In this document: positions 43,832 to 53,890 of the stretch, one piece after another | Layout of the letters: the number at the start of each line of letters is the position of its first letter | Position numbering within the stretch: the stretch's first letter is position 1 | Origin: DATBAX01 sp963723765 | GTDB lineage: Bacteria; Acidobacteriota; Terriglobia; Terriglobales; Acidobacteriaceae | Assembly: GCA_963723765.1 (NCBI GenBank) | Contig: CAVRSD010000003.1 | Coordinates: forward strand, 434,001-498,000 | DNA: 64,000 nt | Direction: 5' to 3' | Made by a program: the position numbers and the translations under genes | Notes under the pieces: model-generated | Seen by the model: only the letters and a program-made list of their open reading frames with translations | Told to the model about the DNA's origin: nothing | The model's database searches: none

Positions 43832-43912
43832 AGCTCTCTCCTCAAGTCAATCTCTGCGAATCGAAGACATGATACATGGAGCCGCTGGGCAGGGAATTAG
43901 AGAGAGGCTGGA

Positions 43913-45145
43913 TCAGTGTTGATAGACGGTCGTGTCTGCATGGTAATTTCGCCAGTCGAACCAGAAATCCCTGATGCCGTTGATCCGCTCGAGACACTTT
44001 CCTTGAGCAGGTCCGCTCATCGCACAGCCTTGAAAGTTCCACTCGCTCCCCGAGGCCGAATCTATCAAGGCCCATGCACTGGTGCCGGCTTGGCGGAAAA
44101 ACTCAACATCCGCTCCGTTGATTCGGCTCACAAATACGCGGACTGACTTTCCATCGGGTCCCACGACCAGCAGAATCGGGGTGTCACCGAGCCGGTCCTC
44201 AATCGGCGATTGCGCCAGGATCGTCTTCATGGGATACGCCCGGCTGGCTCCGCCCATTTCCAGCCCAATCAAAACGTCCCGTGATTGCAAGGCTGAGCCG
44301 GGAAAACTAACCACCACCGGCAGCTTGGCGACTTTGGGCTCCCAGTCGTATTCGTATTCTTTGACATATCTCGCAACCGGGGCGAGGACTTGCCCGGCGG
44401 GAGACTCCTGTTTCCACAATCCGAAAGTTAATTCATCGCTCAATACCTGTTCGAGCTGCTCGCCCTTGAGCGGACCAAAGATAGCCGTGCCACTGATCTG
44501 TTGCCACCAGGTTCCGGTTTCTGTGTCGCGCATCAGGAAGTTCTGATTGTTAATGCCCGCGAGCCGGAAATGAAAAGTCCGTCCGTTTACCGTTCGCTTC
44601 CACACCAGACCGGTGTGACAAAGCGTTCAATACGTGACCGCTATGGGTACCCCGCCAACCACGTCATTCAAAACGTGGTGATAACCCATTTCGAAAATAG
44701 GATAGGCGCGCGCGTCGCCGTTGAAATTCACTGCCATTACCATTTCCGATGGATCAACTTTGGAGCTGCCGGCGGAATCGAAGCCGGCCACGGGCACGGG
44801 ATGGAACATCAGCTCGAAGTAATCTACTCGGGCCATCACGGCGGCTCCCGCAGCCAGGCAAAGCCCCATTACCAGCGCAACCCTCTTCCAGCGCGAGACG
44901 CGCCGCCAGAGTAGCAGGGCGACCACCAAAGCCGCTCCCCCGGTCAGCAGAGTCCAGAAGGGCGCTTGCTGGCGCACCGCCATCGCCCGAATGAGCCATC
45001 GTGGCGACTGAAAGCGGAATGGCTGGATGATGATCGCTGGGAATAAGAAAAGGGCCACAGTGGCGAACACCAGGCCAGTAAACACCATCCACGGAATGGC
45101 GTTCTTACTCTTGCCAGGAACTTCTGCAACTGTGGGTGCGTTCAC
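43913..45145 (-). CDS. DUF3179 membrane protein, probable selenoprotein (in-frame UGA at codon 173)
   Basis: Reading through one UGA (44629-44627) gives 410 residues. N-terminal part: three hydrophobic segments ('AIPWMVFTGLVFATVALFLF', 'FWTLLTGGAALVVALLLW', 'VALVMGLCLAAGAAVMA'). Then the DUF3179 domain with 'ARAYPIFEMGYHHVLNDVVGG', 'VPIAVTY-U-TLCHTGLVWKR' and 'HFRLAGINNQNFLMRD'. In this family a Cys is expected where the UGA stands, as part of a CxxC; here the motif would be U173-T-L-C176, a redox-type pair. A SECIS-like hairpin begins two bases after the UGA. Same frame on both sides; no base shift is needed. If read as a stop, the pieces 44627-45145 and 43913-44605 would both be partial. 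The enzyme activity of DUF3179 is unknown. Confidence 0.8.
44595..44625 (-). promoter_or_regulatory. Bacterial SECIS-like element for Sec insertion
   Basis: Directly after UGA-A the minus strand folds as CGCTT (44625-44621) with AAGCG (44599-44595), a TGT/G internal loop, then CACACC (44617-44612) with GGTGTG (44606-44601), closing a GGTCT loop (44611-44607). The loop sequence GGUCU and its distance of 15 bases from the UGA fit the SelB-binding loop of E. coli fdhF. Confidence 0.75.
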
Positions 45146-45185
45146 TCCATATTCCTCGAGGAATCAGAATTCTAATGGCTTCATC

Positions 45186-45226
45186 GCAAAAGAGAAAGCC
45201 CCGGTCCTGTATTGCCGGACCGGGGC
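45186..45226 (-). terminator. Terminator of the pilin operon
   Basis: On the minus strand a perfect 10-bp stem GCCCCGGTCC / GGACCGGGGC with a 9-base loop (45226-45198) is followed by TTTCTCTTTTGC. It lies 26 bases past the stop of the last PilX-like gene. Confidence 0.85.
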
Positions 45227-45251
45227 CGAGCCCTGATTCACATCCCCGCCT

Positions 45252-48200
45252 CTAGTCGCTGCGTGGAGTGAAGCTTTGCTGATAGCTCAAGTTGTCGATG
45301 TCGCGGAACTGCGGAGTTCCTGGCGGCAGGTTTTGCGGCTGCGAAAACAATGGATCGAATACATAGTTTCGCGTCGGTGGTTGATACACGGAGTACGTGC
45401 AGCACTTGAATGTCCCCGTGTTGTAGGTTGAATAGTAGAGGCTCACCAAAGAGCCCTTGTAGTTCAAGGTTGCGCTGCTCCAATCTTCAAGGAAGCGTAT
45501 GAAATTGTGTACGCCGCCATCGGTTCCGAAGCCATAGTCGGTGGAGGACGACCAGTTCGGGAAGGGGAAGTTGATGCTCTTACCGGCAGCGATGGCCACT
45601 CGATAGTACGTGGTTGCACCGGGCCGCTGTGAAGCATCTGTAGGGTTGGTCATACTTTCCAAGTCTGACCAGTTATCTGAGAGTACAGTGACCGCATCCG
45701 CAATGACCGCTGCAGCCGAATGGGCAGGCTCGGTCCCGGTAGTGGGATTGTTCCACATAGGATCGGCGGCGCTGGTGTTGTAGTCTCCCAGAATATAGAC
45801 GGGATTCTCCGAACCAACCGTGAATCCGCCGCCATTGTTGTCGGGCCGGACCGGCACATTTCCCAGCGAGCCGTCCACCAGTTTCAAAACATGACGAGCG
45901 CCAGACACCCAGTTCGCGCGGCCTGTCGCGAGACAGCTCGCAAGCCTTGCGTATTGGTTTCCTCCGGTAGCATTAGCGCCAAACCCATTTCCCAGGTTCG
46001 CTTCTCCGAAGTTGTCGAGCACAAGGTTGTTGTTGACGTCTTCCGGAGACTCCGCTTTGCCAGCCGGGATAGGTTCCAGCGCATTGTCCGGCGTTCCGGC
46101 GGCTGTGGAACTGTTGATGGAATCTTCCAGACCGGAATCGCCGGTTTTTGTATTTGCGGGATCGATGAGAGTACCAGCGGGGTCCGGCAACATTCCTCTC
46201 CGGTCGGAGTAATACAGAATGTATCCGTTCTGGTTGGTATAGTTGACGGTTGAGCCAGTGGTGCCGATCGTGCCGGCGAGCCACCGTTTCAGGTTGCCCA
46301 CGTCGATTTCGACAGCATTCATTACGCCGCTGGCGGTGCAACTATTGTTTCCCGCTTTGACGTCGCGTACTTCGCCTTCGCGAGTGTCGTAGAAGTTGAT
46401 GGGATACCAGTTGTTCCTGCTGACGCTGGTGGTCTGGTTGCCGTCTCCATACCATGGGCTATTGGTGAAAGAGTCGGTCTGCACCTCGGGCGGCTTACCA
46501 TAAGTACAATTGGCAAGAGAATACACTGCAGGCGATCCGCTCTTGACGCATGTCGGTGCGATACCAGTCGTGTCTGGCGCGCCGCCATTACCATTGCGGT
46601 CTGCCGGTTGCTGAAGAATCAGAATTGCATTGGGATTAACCTGGTTGCTGCCGGCGTTCGTCGATGGACCGGGCGAAGTCGGAGGAAGCATGCCTCTTGC
46701 AAAACCCAGACCCAACCACTCTTGCGTTACGCCAACCCAAACTCCACCTTCCAAAGCTTCGACCCGCAAATAACCATCCAATAGATTCCAGGTGCTAGTG
46801 TTAGCGACTGCGGGCGGAGTGAAATAAGGAGAAGCAGGGCACGTATAAGTAGCTCCGCCAGTGCCGATTGTACATACCGTGAGACCGATGTTCGCCGCTG
46901 TCGGAAGAGCCGCGCCAGTACTAAGCAGCGGCGCTTGTGGGGCGGCGGTTGGTACCAAATCGAGACTGGTTAGAAGAGGAGCGGATGGCCAGTCAGGAGG
47001 CAAGGTAGAAGCCACGTTATTTTTGGCAGCGACCCAGTTGCCGGGGTCAGGAATTGCTGTCGAACCTTCAGCAAAGTACGTCATACGGGGTTTGCCGGAT
47101 GCCAAAGCTGCCAATCCTGTCGGTATCGATGCTGCTACTCCGTTGTTGTAGTTGGGGCCGCTGTTGAAGGTCCCATTGGCCAGGCGAATGTTGTTTGCGT
47201 CGGCGGTCCCGCCAGGAAGTTCCGCGGGGTTGTCGGAGAGCAGCACGCGAATTTCTGCCTCGTTATAAAGCCGCGACGAGCCCAACGAAGATGTTGCAGA
47301 CTCACCAGTCGGAGGCCGACGGATGATTTCATACTGCGGTACCGGGGTGCCGTTGTTCGACGCCACGAACGGCAACGTCAGCTGTTTGACGCCCGTGTTA
47401 ATCGGGTTCCCATAATTTCCGTCGGTGATCCAGCCGTTGTAGGTGCTTTGGGAAATGGTTTGCCATGAGGGCGGGCCCGCATTGTAAGCGGATTGCGGCG
47501 GGTTTCCACCAGCTCCGGTCACACTGCCTTCCGTTGACGCAATTGCCCGGCAGGCTGGTTGCGTTCCATCACAGCCCTGGGCTGCAGTCAGAATATCGAC
47601 GGTGCCGCTGTCATTGTTGGAAGCCGCTGCCAATCCATTCGGGAGCACCGTGCGGATAACGTTTCCGTAGGCGGTGATCTTGTCGTGGAAAGTCAGAGTC
47701 GCGCCGTTGGAGACGCCCAGATACAAATCGCCGTTGGTATGCACGCGGCCCTGAAAGTCCAGGTTGGGGCTGCTGTAGAAACCCAGATCGCTGTCGGAGA
47801 AAACGCCGAATTGAAACACCGGCACCAGCGCCACTTCCACTGTCCGCAGCATGGTCACTTCTTGTCCGAGCGAGCGCAGAGCGGTGGCTTTGAGCGTGAT
47901 CGGAACCGTTGAGGCATACAAGCCCTGGAAAGTTCCCGTCTGGATCTCGGCGTAAGTCGCATTCAAGGCCCCGCTGCTGTTTACAGAGGGGGTGAAGGTA
48001 TAGTCCGGGTAGGTCACGGAGGAGTCGCCGGTCGGCATCAGTGAAGTAAGAGCTGTAATCTGGGTCGGTGTGGGCACTGCGCCACCCTGGAAGGAGTTCG
48101 CCAGATCCGAAGTCATCTTCTCAATGGCGCCTTCGGCGGAGCGGTAAGCCATGGTGTTCTGTAGATCATCGCCACCGGCTCGACCTTCGGTGTTCACCAT

Positions 48201-48296
48201 CATGAGCAGGCCGATCGCGATTCCCGACAAGAGACACAACAGCAACAAGGACGCAATTAGCGTGAATCCCCGCGAACTAAATTTGGTGCTATCCAT
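45252..48296 (-). CDS. Giant PilX-like type IV minor pilin, copy B
   Basis: 1014 residues from MDSTKFSSRG, with a GAGG site before the ATG; the in-frame GTG five codons up lies inside that site. The N-terminus 'SSRGFTLIASLLLLCLLSGIAIGLLMM' is a class III-like prepilin segment (G|F cleavage, +5 is Ala not Glu, as in many PilX). 'TEGRAGGDDLQNTMAYRSAEGAIEKMTSDLANSF' is the PilX_N domain. The remaining 900 residues are an extracellular beta-rich part with no known enzyme motif. A paralogue of about the same length lies directly upstream. Last gene of the operon, followed by a terminator. Confidence 0.85.
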   Translation of the reverse strand: MDSTKFSSRGFTLIASLLLLCLLSGIAIGLLMMVNTEGRAGGDDLQNTMAYRSAEGAIEKMTSDLANSFQGGAVPTPTQITALTSLMPTGDSSVTYPDYTFTPSVNSSGALNATYAEIQTGTFQGLYASTVPITLKATALRSLGQEVTMLRTVEVALVPVFQFGVFSDSDLGFYSSPNLDFQGRVHTNGDLYLGVSNGATLTFHDKITAYGNVIRTVLPNGLAAASNNDSGTVDILTAAQGCDGTQPACRAIASTEGSVTGAGGNPPQSAYNAGPPSWQTISQSTYNGWITDGNYGNPINTGVKQLTLPFVASNNGTPVPQYEIIRRPPTGESATSSLGSSRLYNEAEIRVLLSDNPAELPGGTADANNIRLANGTFNSGPNYNNGVAASIPTGLAALASGKPRMTYFAEGSTAIPDPGNWVAAKNNVASTLPPDWPSAPLLTSLDLVPTAAPQAPLLSTGAALPTAANIGLTVCTIGTGGATYTCPASPYFTPPAVANTSTWNLLDGYLRVEALEGGVWVGVTQEWLGLGFARGMLPPTSPGPSTNAGSNQVNPNAILILQQPADRNGNGGAPDTTGIAPTCVKSGSPAVYSLANCTYGKPPEVQTDSFTNSPWYGDGNQTTSVSRNNWYPINFYDTREGEVRDVKAGNNSCTASGVMNAVEIDVGNLKRWLAGTIGTTGSTVNYTNQNGYILYYSDRRGMLPDPAGTLIDPANTKTGDSGLEDSINSSTAAGTPDNALEPIPAGKAESPEDVNNNLVLDNFGEANLGNGFGANATGGNQYARLASCLATGRANWVSGARHVLKLVDGSLGNVPVRPDNNGGGFTVGSENPVYILGDYNTSAADPMWNNPTTGTEPAHSAAAVIADAVTVLSDNWSDLESMTNPTDASQRPGATTYYRVAIAAGKSINFPFPNWSSSTDYGFGTDGGVHNFIRFLEDWSSATLNYKGSLVSLYYSTYNTGTFKCCTYSVYQPPTRNYVFDPLFSQPQNLPPGTPQFRDIDNLSYQQSFTPRSD

Positions 48297-48360
48297 CTGT
48301 AATTTCCTCACTCCCGATTCCGAATCTCAGTCTCCCGGCACTTTCGCTGCTCGACGCTGT

Positions 48361-51300
48361 TTAATCGCTGCGAGGAGTGAAGCTTTGTTGATAACTCAAG
48401 TTGTCCACATCACGGAACATGGGCGTTCCAGGCGGAAGGTTTTGCGGCTGCGAAAACAATGGATCGAAAATATAGTTTCGCGCCGGGGGTTCATACACGG
48501 TGCCTCCGCCGTTCTTGTCCGTGCCCGTGGCGTAGGCCGAGTAGTACAGATTGACCAGCGAGCCTTTGTAATTCAGAGTCGCCCCACCCCAGTCTTCCAG
48601 TAAACGCAGGAAATTGTGTACGCCACCGTCCGTGCCCCAGTCACCCACCGCCCATGCCAGCCCAACTACGGGAAAATTGATGTTCTTGCCGGCGGCTACA
48701 GCAACTCGATAGTAAGTAGTTGCCGCAGGCCGGCCGCTGTCATCACTCGGAGAATTCATACTGGCAAGATCAGACCAGTTGTTGGAGAGCGCCGTGACTG
48801 AGTCCGCAATAATTCCCGCAGCCGAATGGGCGGGCTCAGTTCCGCTGGTGGGATTGGTCCACATGGGATCCGCTGCGCTTGAGTTGTAGTCTCCCTGAAT
48901 GTAGACGGGATTCTCCGAACCCACGGTGAATCCTCCGGTGCCATCAGGTTTAGTTGGCACATTTCCGAGAGAGCCGTCCACCAGTTTCAAAACGTGACGA
49001 GCGCCGGACACCCAGTTCGCGCGGCCTGTGGCGAGACAGCTCGCGATCCGCGTGTATTGTTTACCTGCGGCACCATTAGCACCAAATCCATTTCCAAGAT
49101 TTGCTTCCCCAAAATTGTCCAGCTTGGCATTGTTGTTGACGTCTTCCGGAGACTCCTGTTTGCCAGCCGGTGTTGCCTCCAGCACATTGTCTGGAGTGCC
49201 TGCAGCCGTGGTGCTGTTGATGGAGTCTTCCAGCCCGGAATCGCCAGTCTTGGCGGCCGTGAAACCTGTGACATAAGTGCCGTTGGGATTGGGCAGCATT
49301 CCTCTCCGGTCGGAGTAATACAGAATGTATCCGTTCTGGAGGGTGTAGTTGACGGTCGAGCCGGTGGTGCCGATGCTGCCAGCGAGCCACCGTTTCAGGT
49401 TGCCCACATCGATTTCAACGGCGTTCATGATGCCGCTGGCGGTGCAACTATTGTCTCCCGTTTTAACGTCGCGTACTTCGCCCTCACGGGCATCATAGAA
49501 GTTAATGGGATACCAGTTGGTCCGGCTGACACTGGTGGTCTGAGCGCCATCTCCATACCACGGGCTGCTAGTGAATGAGTCGTTCACCACTTCAGGCGGC
49601 TTGCCATAAACGCAGCTGCTCAGCGGATACTTAGTGCCTGACTTTGTGCAAACTGGTGCAACGCCAGTCGCATCAGGTGCCCCGCCATTACCATTGCGGT
49701 CCGCCGGTTCCTGAAGGATCAGAATTGCATTGGGATTAACCTGGTTGCTGCCGGCGTTGGTGGACGGGCCAGGCGAAGTCGGAGGAAGCATTCCCCGCGC
49801 AAAACCCAGGCCCAACCACTCTTGCGTTACGCCAACCCAAACTCCACCCTCAAACGCTTCTACGCGCAAATAGCCATCCAGCAGATTCCAAGTGGTGGTA
49901 TTGGCAGCAGCCGGAGCGGTGTAATAAGGGTAAGCGGGGCACGTCGGGTAAGTTGTGGTTCCTGCGTTGGTGCAAATCGGCAGGGTACTGCTGCCCGGAA
50001 TGCCTGTTCCCGTAGTAAGCAGCGGCGCTATCGGTGCAGTCGTCGGAACCAAATCGAGATTGGTGAGAAGAGGGGCAGCCGGCCAATCCAGTGGCAAGCT
50101 ATAAGTACCTGACATCGCGGTACTGACCCATGTACCTGGGTCGGGCACTGCGGTTGTACCTTCGGCAAAATACGTCATGCGGGGTTTGCCAGAAGTCAGA
50201 GCTGCCAACCCAGTCGGTATGGACGTTGCCACTCCGTTGTTGTAGTTGGGGCCGCTGTTGAACGTTCCATTGGCCAGGCGAATGTTGTTTGCGTCGGCTG
50301 TGCCGCCGGGAAGCTCCGCGGGATCGTCGGAGAGCAACACACGAATTTCCGCTTCGTTATAAAGCCGTGCGGAGCCCAGCGCCGACGACGTCGACTCGCC
50401 AGCTGGAGGCCTGCGGACGATCTCATACTGCTGCGGTTGCTGAGTGGTATTGGGATTGGCAGCGGTCCCGGCGTTGAAAAAAGGAAGTGATAATTGCTTG
50501 GCGCCTGTATTGATCGGCTGCCCGTAATTTCCGTCGCTGATCCAGCCGTTGTAGATGCTTTGGGAAACGGTTTGCCATGTGTTCGGAGGACCGGCATTGT
50601 AGGGAGAAACTGCCGGGTTCCCGCCTCCACCGGTTACGCTGCCTTCTGTCGCTGCCAGGGATCGGCAGGCTGGTTGGGCTCCATCACAGCCCTGACTGGC
50701 AGTTAGAATGTTAATAGTTCCCAAGTGGCCAGCCCCGGCGGCATTGGAGAGGCCGTTGGGTTGCAGAGTGCGGATAACGTTCCCGTAAGCGGTGACCTTG
50801 TCGTGAAAAGTTGCTGTCGTTCCGTTCCCGGCGGATAAGTACAGATCGCCGTTCGTGTGGACCCGGCCCTGAAAATCCAAATTGACGCCAGCGAAGAAGC
50901 TAAGATCGCTATCCGAGAAAATACCAAATTGAAATACTGGGACGAGTGCCATCTCCACCGTACGCACCATCGTCACTTCTTGTCCGAGCGAGCGCAGAGC
51001 GGTGGCTTTGAGCGTGATCGGAACCGTCTGCGCGTACAAACCTTGGAAAGTCCCAGTTTGGATCTCGGCGTAAGTCGCGTTCAAGGCGCCAGCCGTGTTC
51101 ACAGACGGAGTGAAAGTGTAGTCCGGATAGGTCACGGAAGGATCGCCCGTCGGCATCAATGAAGTCAGGCCAGTAATCTGTGCCGCAGTTGGTATTTGAC
51201 CGCCCTGAAAGGAGTTGGCCAGGTCCGAGGTCATCTTCTCAATAGCGCCTTCGGCGGAACGGTAAGCCATAGTGTTCTGCAGGTCATCGCCGCCCGCTCG

Positions 51301-51414
51301 GCCTTCGGTGTTCACCATCATGAGCAGGCCAATCGCGATCCCGGACAAGAGACACAACAACAACAAGGACGCAATCAGCGTGAATCCCCGCGAACCAAAT
51401 TTGTTGCTATCCAT
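48361..51414 (-). CDS. Giant PilX-like type IV minor pilin, copy A
   Basis: 1017 residues from MDSNKFGSRG, with GAGGAG seven bases before the ATG. It is a close tandem paralogue of the next gene, with long identical stretches ('GSARLYNEAEIRVLLSDDPAEL', 'LRVEAFEGGVWVGVTQEWLG', 'NLKRWLAGSIGTTGSTVNYT') and scattered differences. The PilX_N segment is followed by a very large C-terminal domain, unusual for a minor pilin (typically 150-250 residues), suggesting an adhesin-like tip protein. Both genes follow pilW. Confidence 0.85.
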   Translation of the reverse strand: MDSNKFGSRGFTLIASLLLLCLLSGIAIGLLMMVNTEGRAGGDDLQNTMAYRSAEGAIEKMTSDLANSFQGGQIPTAAQITGLTSLMPTGDPSVTYPDYTFTPSVNTAGALNATYAEIQTGTFQGLYAQTVPITLKATALRSLGQEVTMVRTVEMALVPVFQFGIFSDSDLSFFAGVNLDFQGRVHTNGDLYLSAGNGTTATFHDKVTAYGNVIRTLQPNGLSNAAGAGHLGTINILTASQGCDGAQPACRSLAATEGSVTGGGGNPAVSPYNAGPPNTWQTVSQSIYNGWISDGNYGQPINTGAKQLSLPFFNAGTAANPNTTQQPQQYEIVRRPPAGESTSSALGSARLYNEAEIRVLLSDDPAELPGGTADANNIRLANGTFNSGPNYNNGVATSIPTGLAALTSGKPRMTYFAEGTTAVPDPGTWVSTAMSGTYSLPLDWPAAPLLTNLDLVPTTAPIAPLLTTGTGIPGSSTLPICTNAGTTTYPTCPAYPYYTAPAAANTTTWNLLDGYLRVEAFEGGVWVGVTQEWLGLGFARGMLPPTSPGPSTNAGSNQVNPNAILILQEPADRNGNGGAPDATGVAPVCTKSGTKYPLSSCVYGKPPEVVNDSFTSSPWYGDGAQTTSVSRTNWYPINFYDAREGEVRDVKTGDNSCTASGIMNAVEIDVGNLKRWLAGSIGTTGSTVNYTLQNGYILYYSDRRGMLPNPNGTYVTGFTAAKTGDSGLEDSINSTTAAGTPDNVLEATPAGKQESPEDVNNNAKLDNFGEANLGNGFGANGAAGKQYTRIASCLATGRANWVSGARHVLKLVDGSLGNVPTKPDGTGGFTVGSENPVYIQGDYNSSAADPMWTNPTSGTEPAHSAAGIIADSVTALSNNWSDLASMNSPSDDSGRPAATTYYRVAVAAGKNINFPVVGLAWAVGDWGTDGGVHNFLRLLEDWGGATLNYKGSLVNLYYSAYATGTDKNGGGTVYEPPARNYIFDPLFSQPQNLPPGTPMFRDVDNLSYQQSFTPRSD

Positions 51415-51477
51415 CGTATGACTCCTCATTCCGTTTCCAACCTTCCCACTTTTCCCTCTAACTCATTTCGTCTGCGG

Positions 51478-52687
51478 CTACTGATAGCGCTGCGAGAAAC
51501 TCAAATTGCGCGCGCTGATCGAAGTCTGCACGTCGTAGCCCTGATAACCAGTCACCGCGCCCTTGGCAGCGCCGACGGTGGTACCAATTTTTTCCACGTA
51601 GCTATTTCCCCCGGCCATTTGACTGCGAAAAGTTAAATGCGCAATGTTGATGGTGCGGATCAGGTTGGGAGACACTCCCAAAGACTCACCACCGTCGCAA
51701 GTCGCGTGCAATAAGTTGCCACTGGTGTCGTAAGTGTCGTAAGTGAATTGCAGGTTCACGACATTTTCCGCCACCGGAACTGGCGTACGTCCGTTTACCT
51801 GACGCATCAGCACCGGCGTGCCAACACCCACTCCGAGTGGATCGGGCAGAATTTTCAGATAGTAGGTAATAACCCAAAGCCGCGTCGCCAACCGTTCCCG
51901 TGCCGGCCGAAATCTGTTTCATGTCGCCGGACGTTGCGGTGGTCTGGTTAAAGAGAAGGGGATCGGCCGTCGCGAAGTTGACCACGTAACTGGGTCCGGT
52001 GCCGGTCGGGATGGGCGTGGTCACTTCTCCAATGGCATACCCTGTTGTCGCTCCGCTGCCGGTCCCCTGCTTGTTCTGGAACAGAACCAGGTCGCCGGTC
52101 TGCAAACCCACGGCCGTGTTGTTCACAGCTTGGTCTAGCGGATTCGGCGCCGGGCTTGGCAATGTAAAGGTGATTGCGGTTCCATTTGCGTTGTTGAACC
52201 CAACCGTGTAATCGCTGAGCAGAAATGTGTTATCGGCATAGACCACGGTAATGGTGTCGGTGGCTCCGCCCGCGGCATTTACGGTGATCCCGCTGGTACA
52301 CCCAGGGATTACGCCGTACATGTAATTGATGGTCGATGCGCCGACCGTCTGGGTGGGATATTTAACGGACGCCGCGCCGCTTGCGCCCAGGTAGCACGAG
52401 GCGCTGTAACTGCACCCATAGATCGGCGGTGTGGCGGTGCCCGAGGCCAACGCGATTCCTCCGGAAGGCAAACCAGCGCCTGCCAGACTGATGTCCTTGG
52501 TGAGTAAGTTGGAAGCCGCGCGAGCATCTTCCTGCAATTCTGCTCTCTGCGAAACCAGCCAGGTCGCGCTCACGCTCTTGGTGAACAACTGGACGGCTCC
52601 GCCAAGTACGAGCACGCCGATGCCAAGAGCAATCATCAGCTCGATCAAACTGAAACCGCGATTGGAAGTTTTCGTTGCGCTGCGCAT
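51478..52687 (-). pseudogene. PilW-like minor pilin, one frameshift
   Basis: The N-terminus 'NRGFSLIELMIALGIGVLVLGGAVQLF' is a type IV prepilin segment with Glu5; the layout fits PilW. The first frame covers about 265 codons, then the match moves to the next frame ('TRLWVITYYLKILPDPLGV', 'VLMRQVNGRTPVPVAENVVNLQFTYDTYD') near 51890, and ends 'YQGYDVQTSISARNLSFSQRYQ'. One added or lost base there restores a single chain of about 400 residues. AGGGAG precedes the ATG. Error or real decay cannot be decided. Confidence 0.8.
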
Positions 52688-52697
52688 TTGTCTCCCT

Positions 52698-53282
52698 CTA
52701 TCGGTACTGCGATATATAGCTGGTCAAAACATATTGCTTGGGGAGTCTGTATTGGGGGGTGTTGTACTGGATCGTCACTGTGAGCTGCCGTAAGTTCGTA
52801 TAGGGCGCCCCAGTCGCTGGATTGGGGACGGTCGCGATGGTGATGTTCCGCGTGAAGTTGGTTAGCGGCTGAACCACGTCATCGTTGGTGCCGTAGATTC
52901 CGTCAGGCCCCGGCAAAGTCAGGGTCTGTCCTCCTGCAGCCGAATCATCGGCAGTGCCGATAATTCCATCCGCTCCGGGTTGATTCACCGGTTGATATCC
53001 CGTAACGAAGATGCCAGTCGTTCCAACGTTCAATATCTGGCTCCACGTGATGTTGGCAGTGTCCCGCGCGGTATAAATGCTCTCGACGGTTTCCTGTGCC
53101 AATTTCTTGGCGATCATGTCTTCCTGCGAAGTTTGCGTGGCCGTCATAGCCATTCCGACCACACCCAACAATGCCACCAGGCCAATGGTCAGCACGACCA
53201 TGGAGATCAAGGTTTCAATTAACGTGAAGCCCTGGTCACCACGATTGCTCCGGGGTTGCAATGCTGCTGCTTGATGAACCAT
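52698..53282 (-). CDS. PilV-like type IV pilus protein
   Basis: 194 residues from the ATG that overlaps the fimT stop as TGATG, with GGAGG before it. 'GDQGFTLIETLISMVVLTIGLVALLGVVGM' is a prepilin segment with G|F and Glu5. 'SQEDMIAKKLAQETVESIYTARD' is typical of PilV. The C-terminus is beta-rich. Second gene of the operon. Confidence 0.88.
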   Translation of the reverse strand: MVHQAAALQPRSNRGDQGFTLIETLISMVVLTIGLVALLGVVGMAMTATQTSQEDMIAKKLAQETVESIYTARDTANITWSQILNVGTTGIFVTGYQPVNQPGADGIIGTADDSAAGGQTLTLPGPDGIYGTNDDVVQPLTNFTRNITIATVPNPATGAPYTNLRQLTVTIQYNTPQYRLPKQYVLTSYISQYR

Positions 53283-53890
53283 CACATCTGCCTCCAATAA
53301 TTGCTGGCGCCGTTCGCATATAGCCGCCATCCGCGAAGGCGTCCGGTGGCTCCCCAAATTGTGATCGCACGCGAGCTATACAGGTCCCCCGTCCGGCCCA
53401 TATACAAGACCCCATTGTTCACGTTGTTGTTCGCGTCCTGTGCCGAGCCATCGGGATAGAAATAAATCGTGGTTTTTGTTCCACCGGCTACGCCCTGATC
53501 GAGATCAATCGCCGTGGCTCCTACGCCAAAACCATCCGGGGTTGTGGGCGCCGTGGTTTGCGAGACTGGATAACCAGTCTGCACGCTGAAAGTGACATCC
53601 GTGGGCAGGCTATACTTGGTCGTAACTACGCCTGTGTCGGATTGAGTAATGGTGATCGTGTTCGGGATTGCCGCGTTGCTGAAGGTCACCATGTAAACCC
53701 GGCGATCACCGACCGCGTCTTCACGCGCTTTACGGAGTGCGCCTAACGCGAAGTTGTACGCATTGGTCACCCGCCCTTGCTTCAAAGCGGGCTGTAGCGT
53801 CATGAAGCTCACGGCGCACGCGATCAGGATGACCGTCACGACGATGATCATCTCGATCAGCGAAAAACCGCGCATTCTGCGTGTTGACAT
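53282..53890 (-). CDS. FimT/GspH-like pseudopilin
   Basis: 202 residues from MSTRRMRG, with GAGGAAAGG before it. Prepilin segment 'RGFSLIEMIIVVTVILIACAVS' with Glu5, then 'QGRVTNAYNFALGALRKAREDAVGDRRVYMVTF', the FimT/GspH helix-sheet pattern. First gene of the pilin operon; its N-terminus overlaps nothing. Other core pilus genes (pilB, pilC, pilQ) are not in the window. Confidence 0.88.
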   Translation of the reverse strand: MSTRRMRGFSLIEMIIVVTVILIACAVSFMTLQPALKQGRVTNAYNFALGALRKAREDAVGDRRVYMVTFSNAAIPNTITITQSDTGVVTTKYSLPTDVTFSVQTGYPVSQTTAPTTPDGFGVGATAIDLDQGVAGGTKTTIYFYPDGSAQDANNNVNNGVLYMGRTGDLYSSRAITIWGATGRLRGWRLYANGASNYWRQM

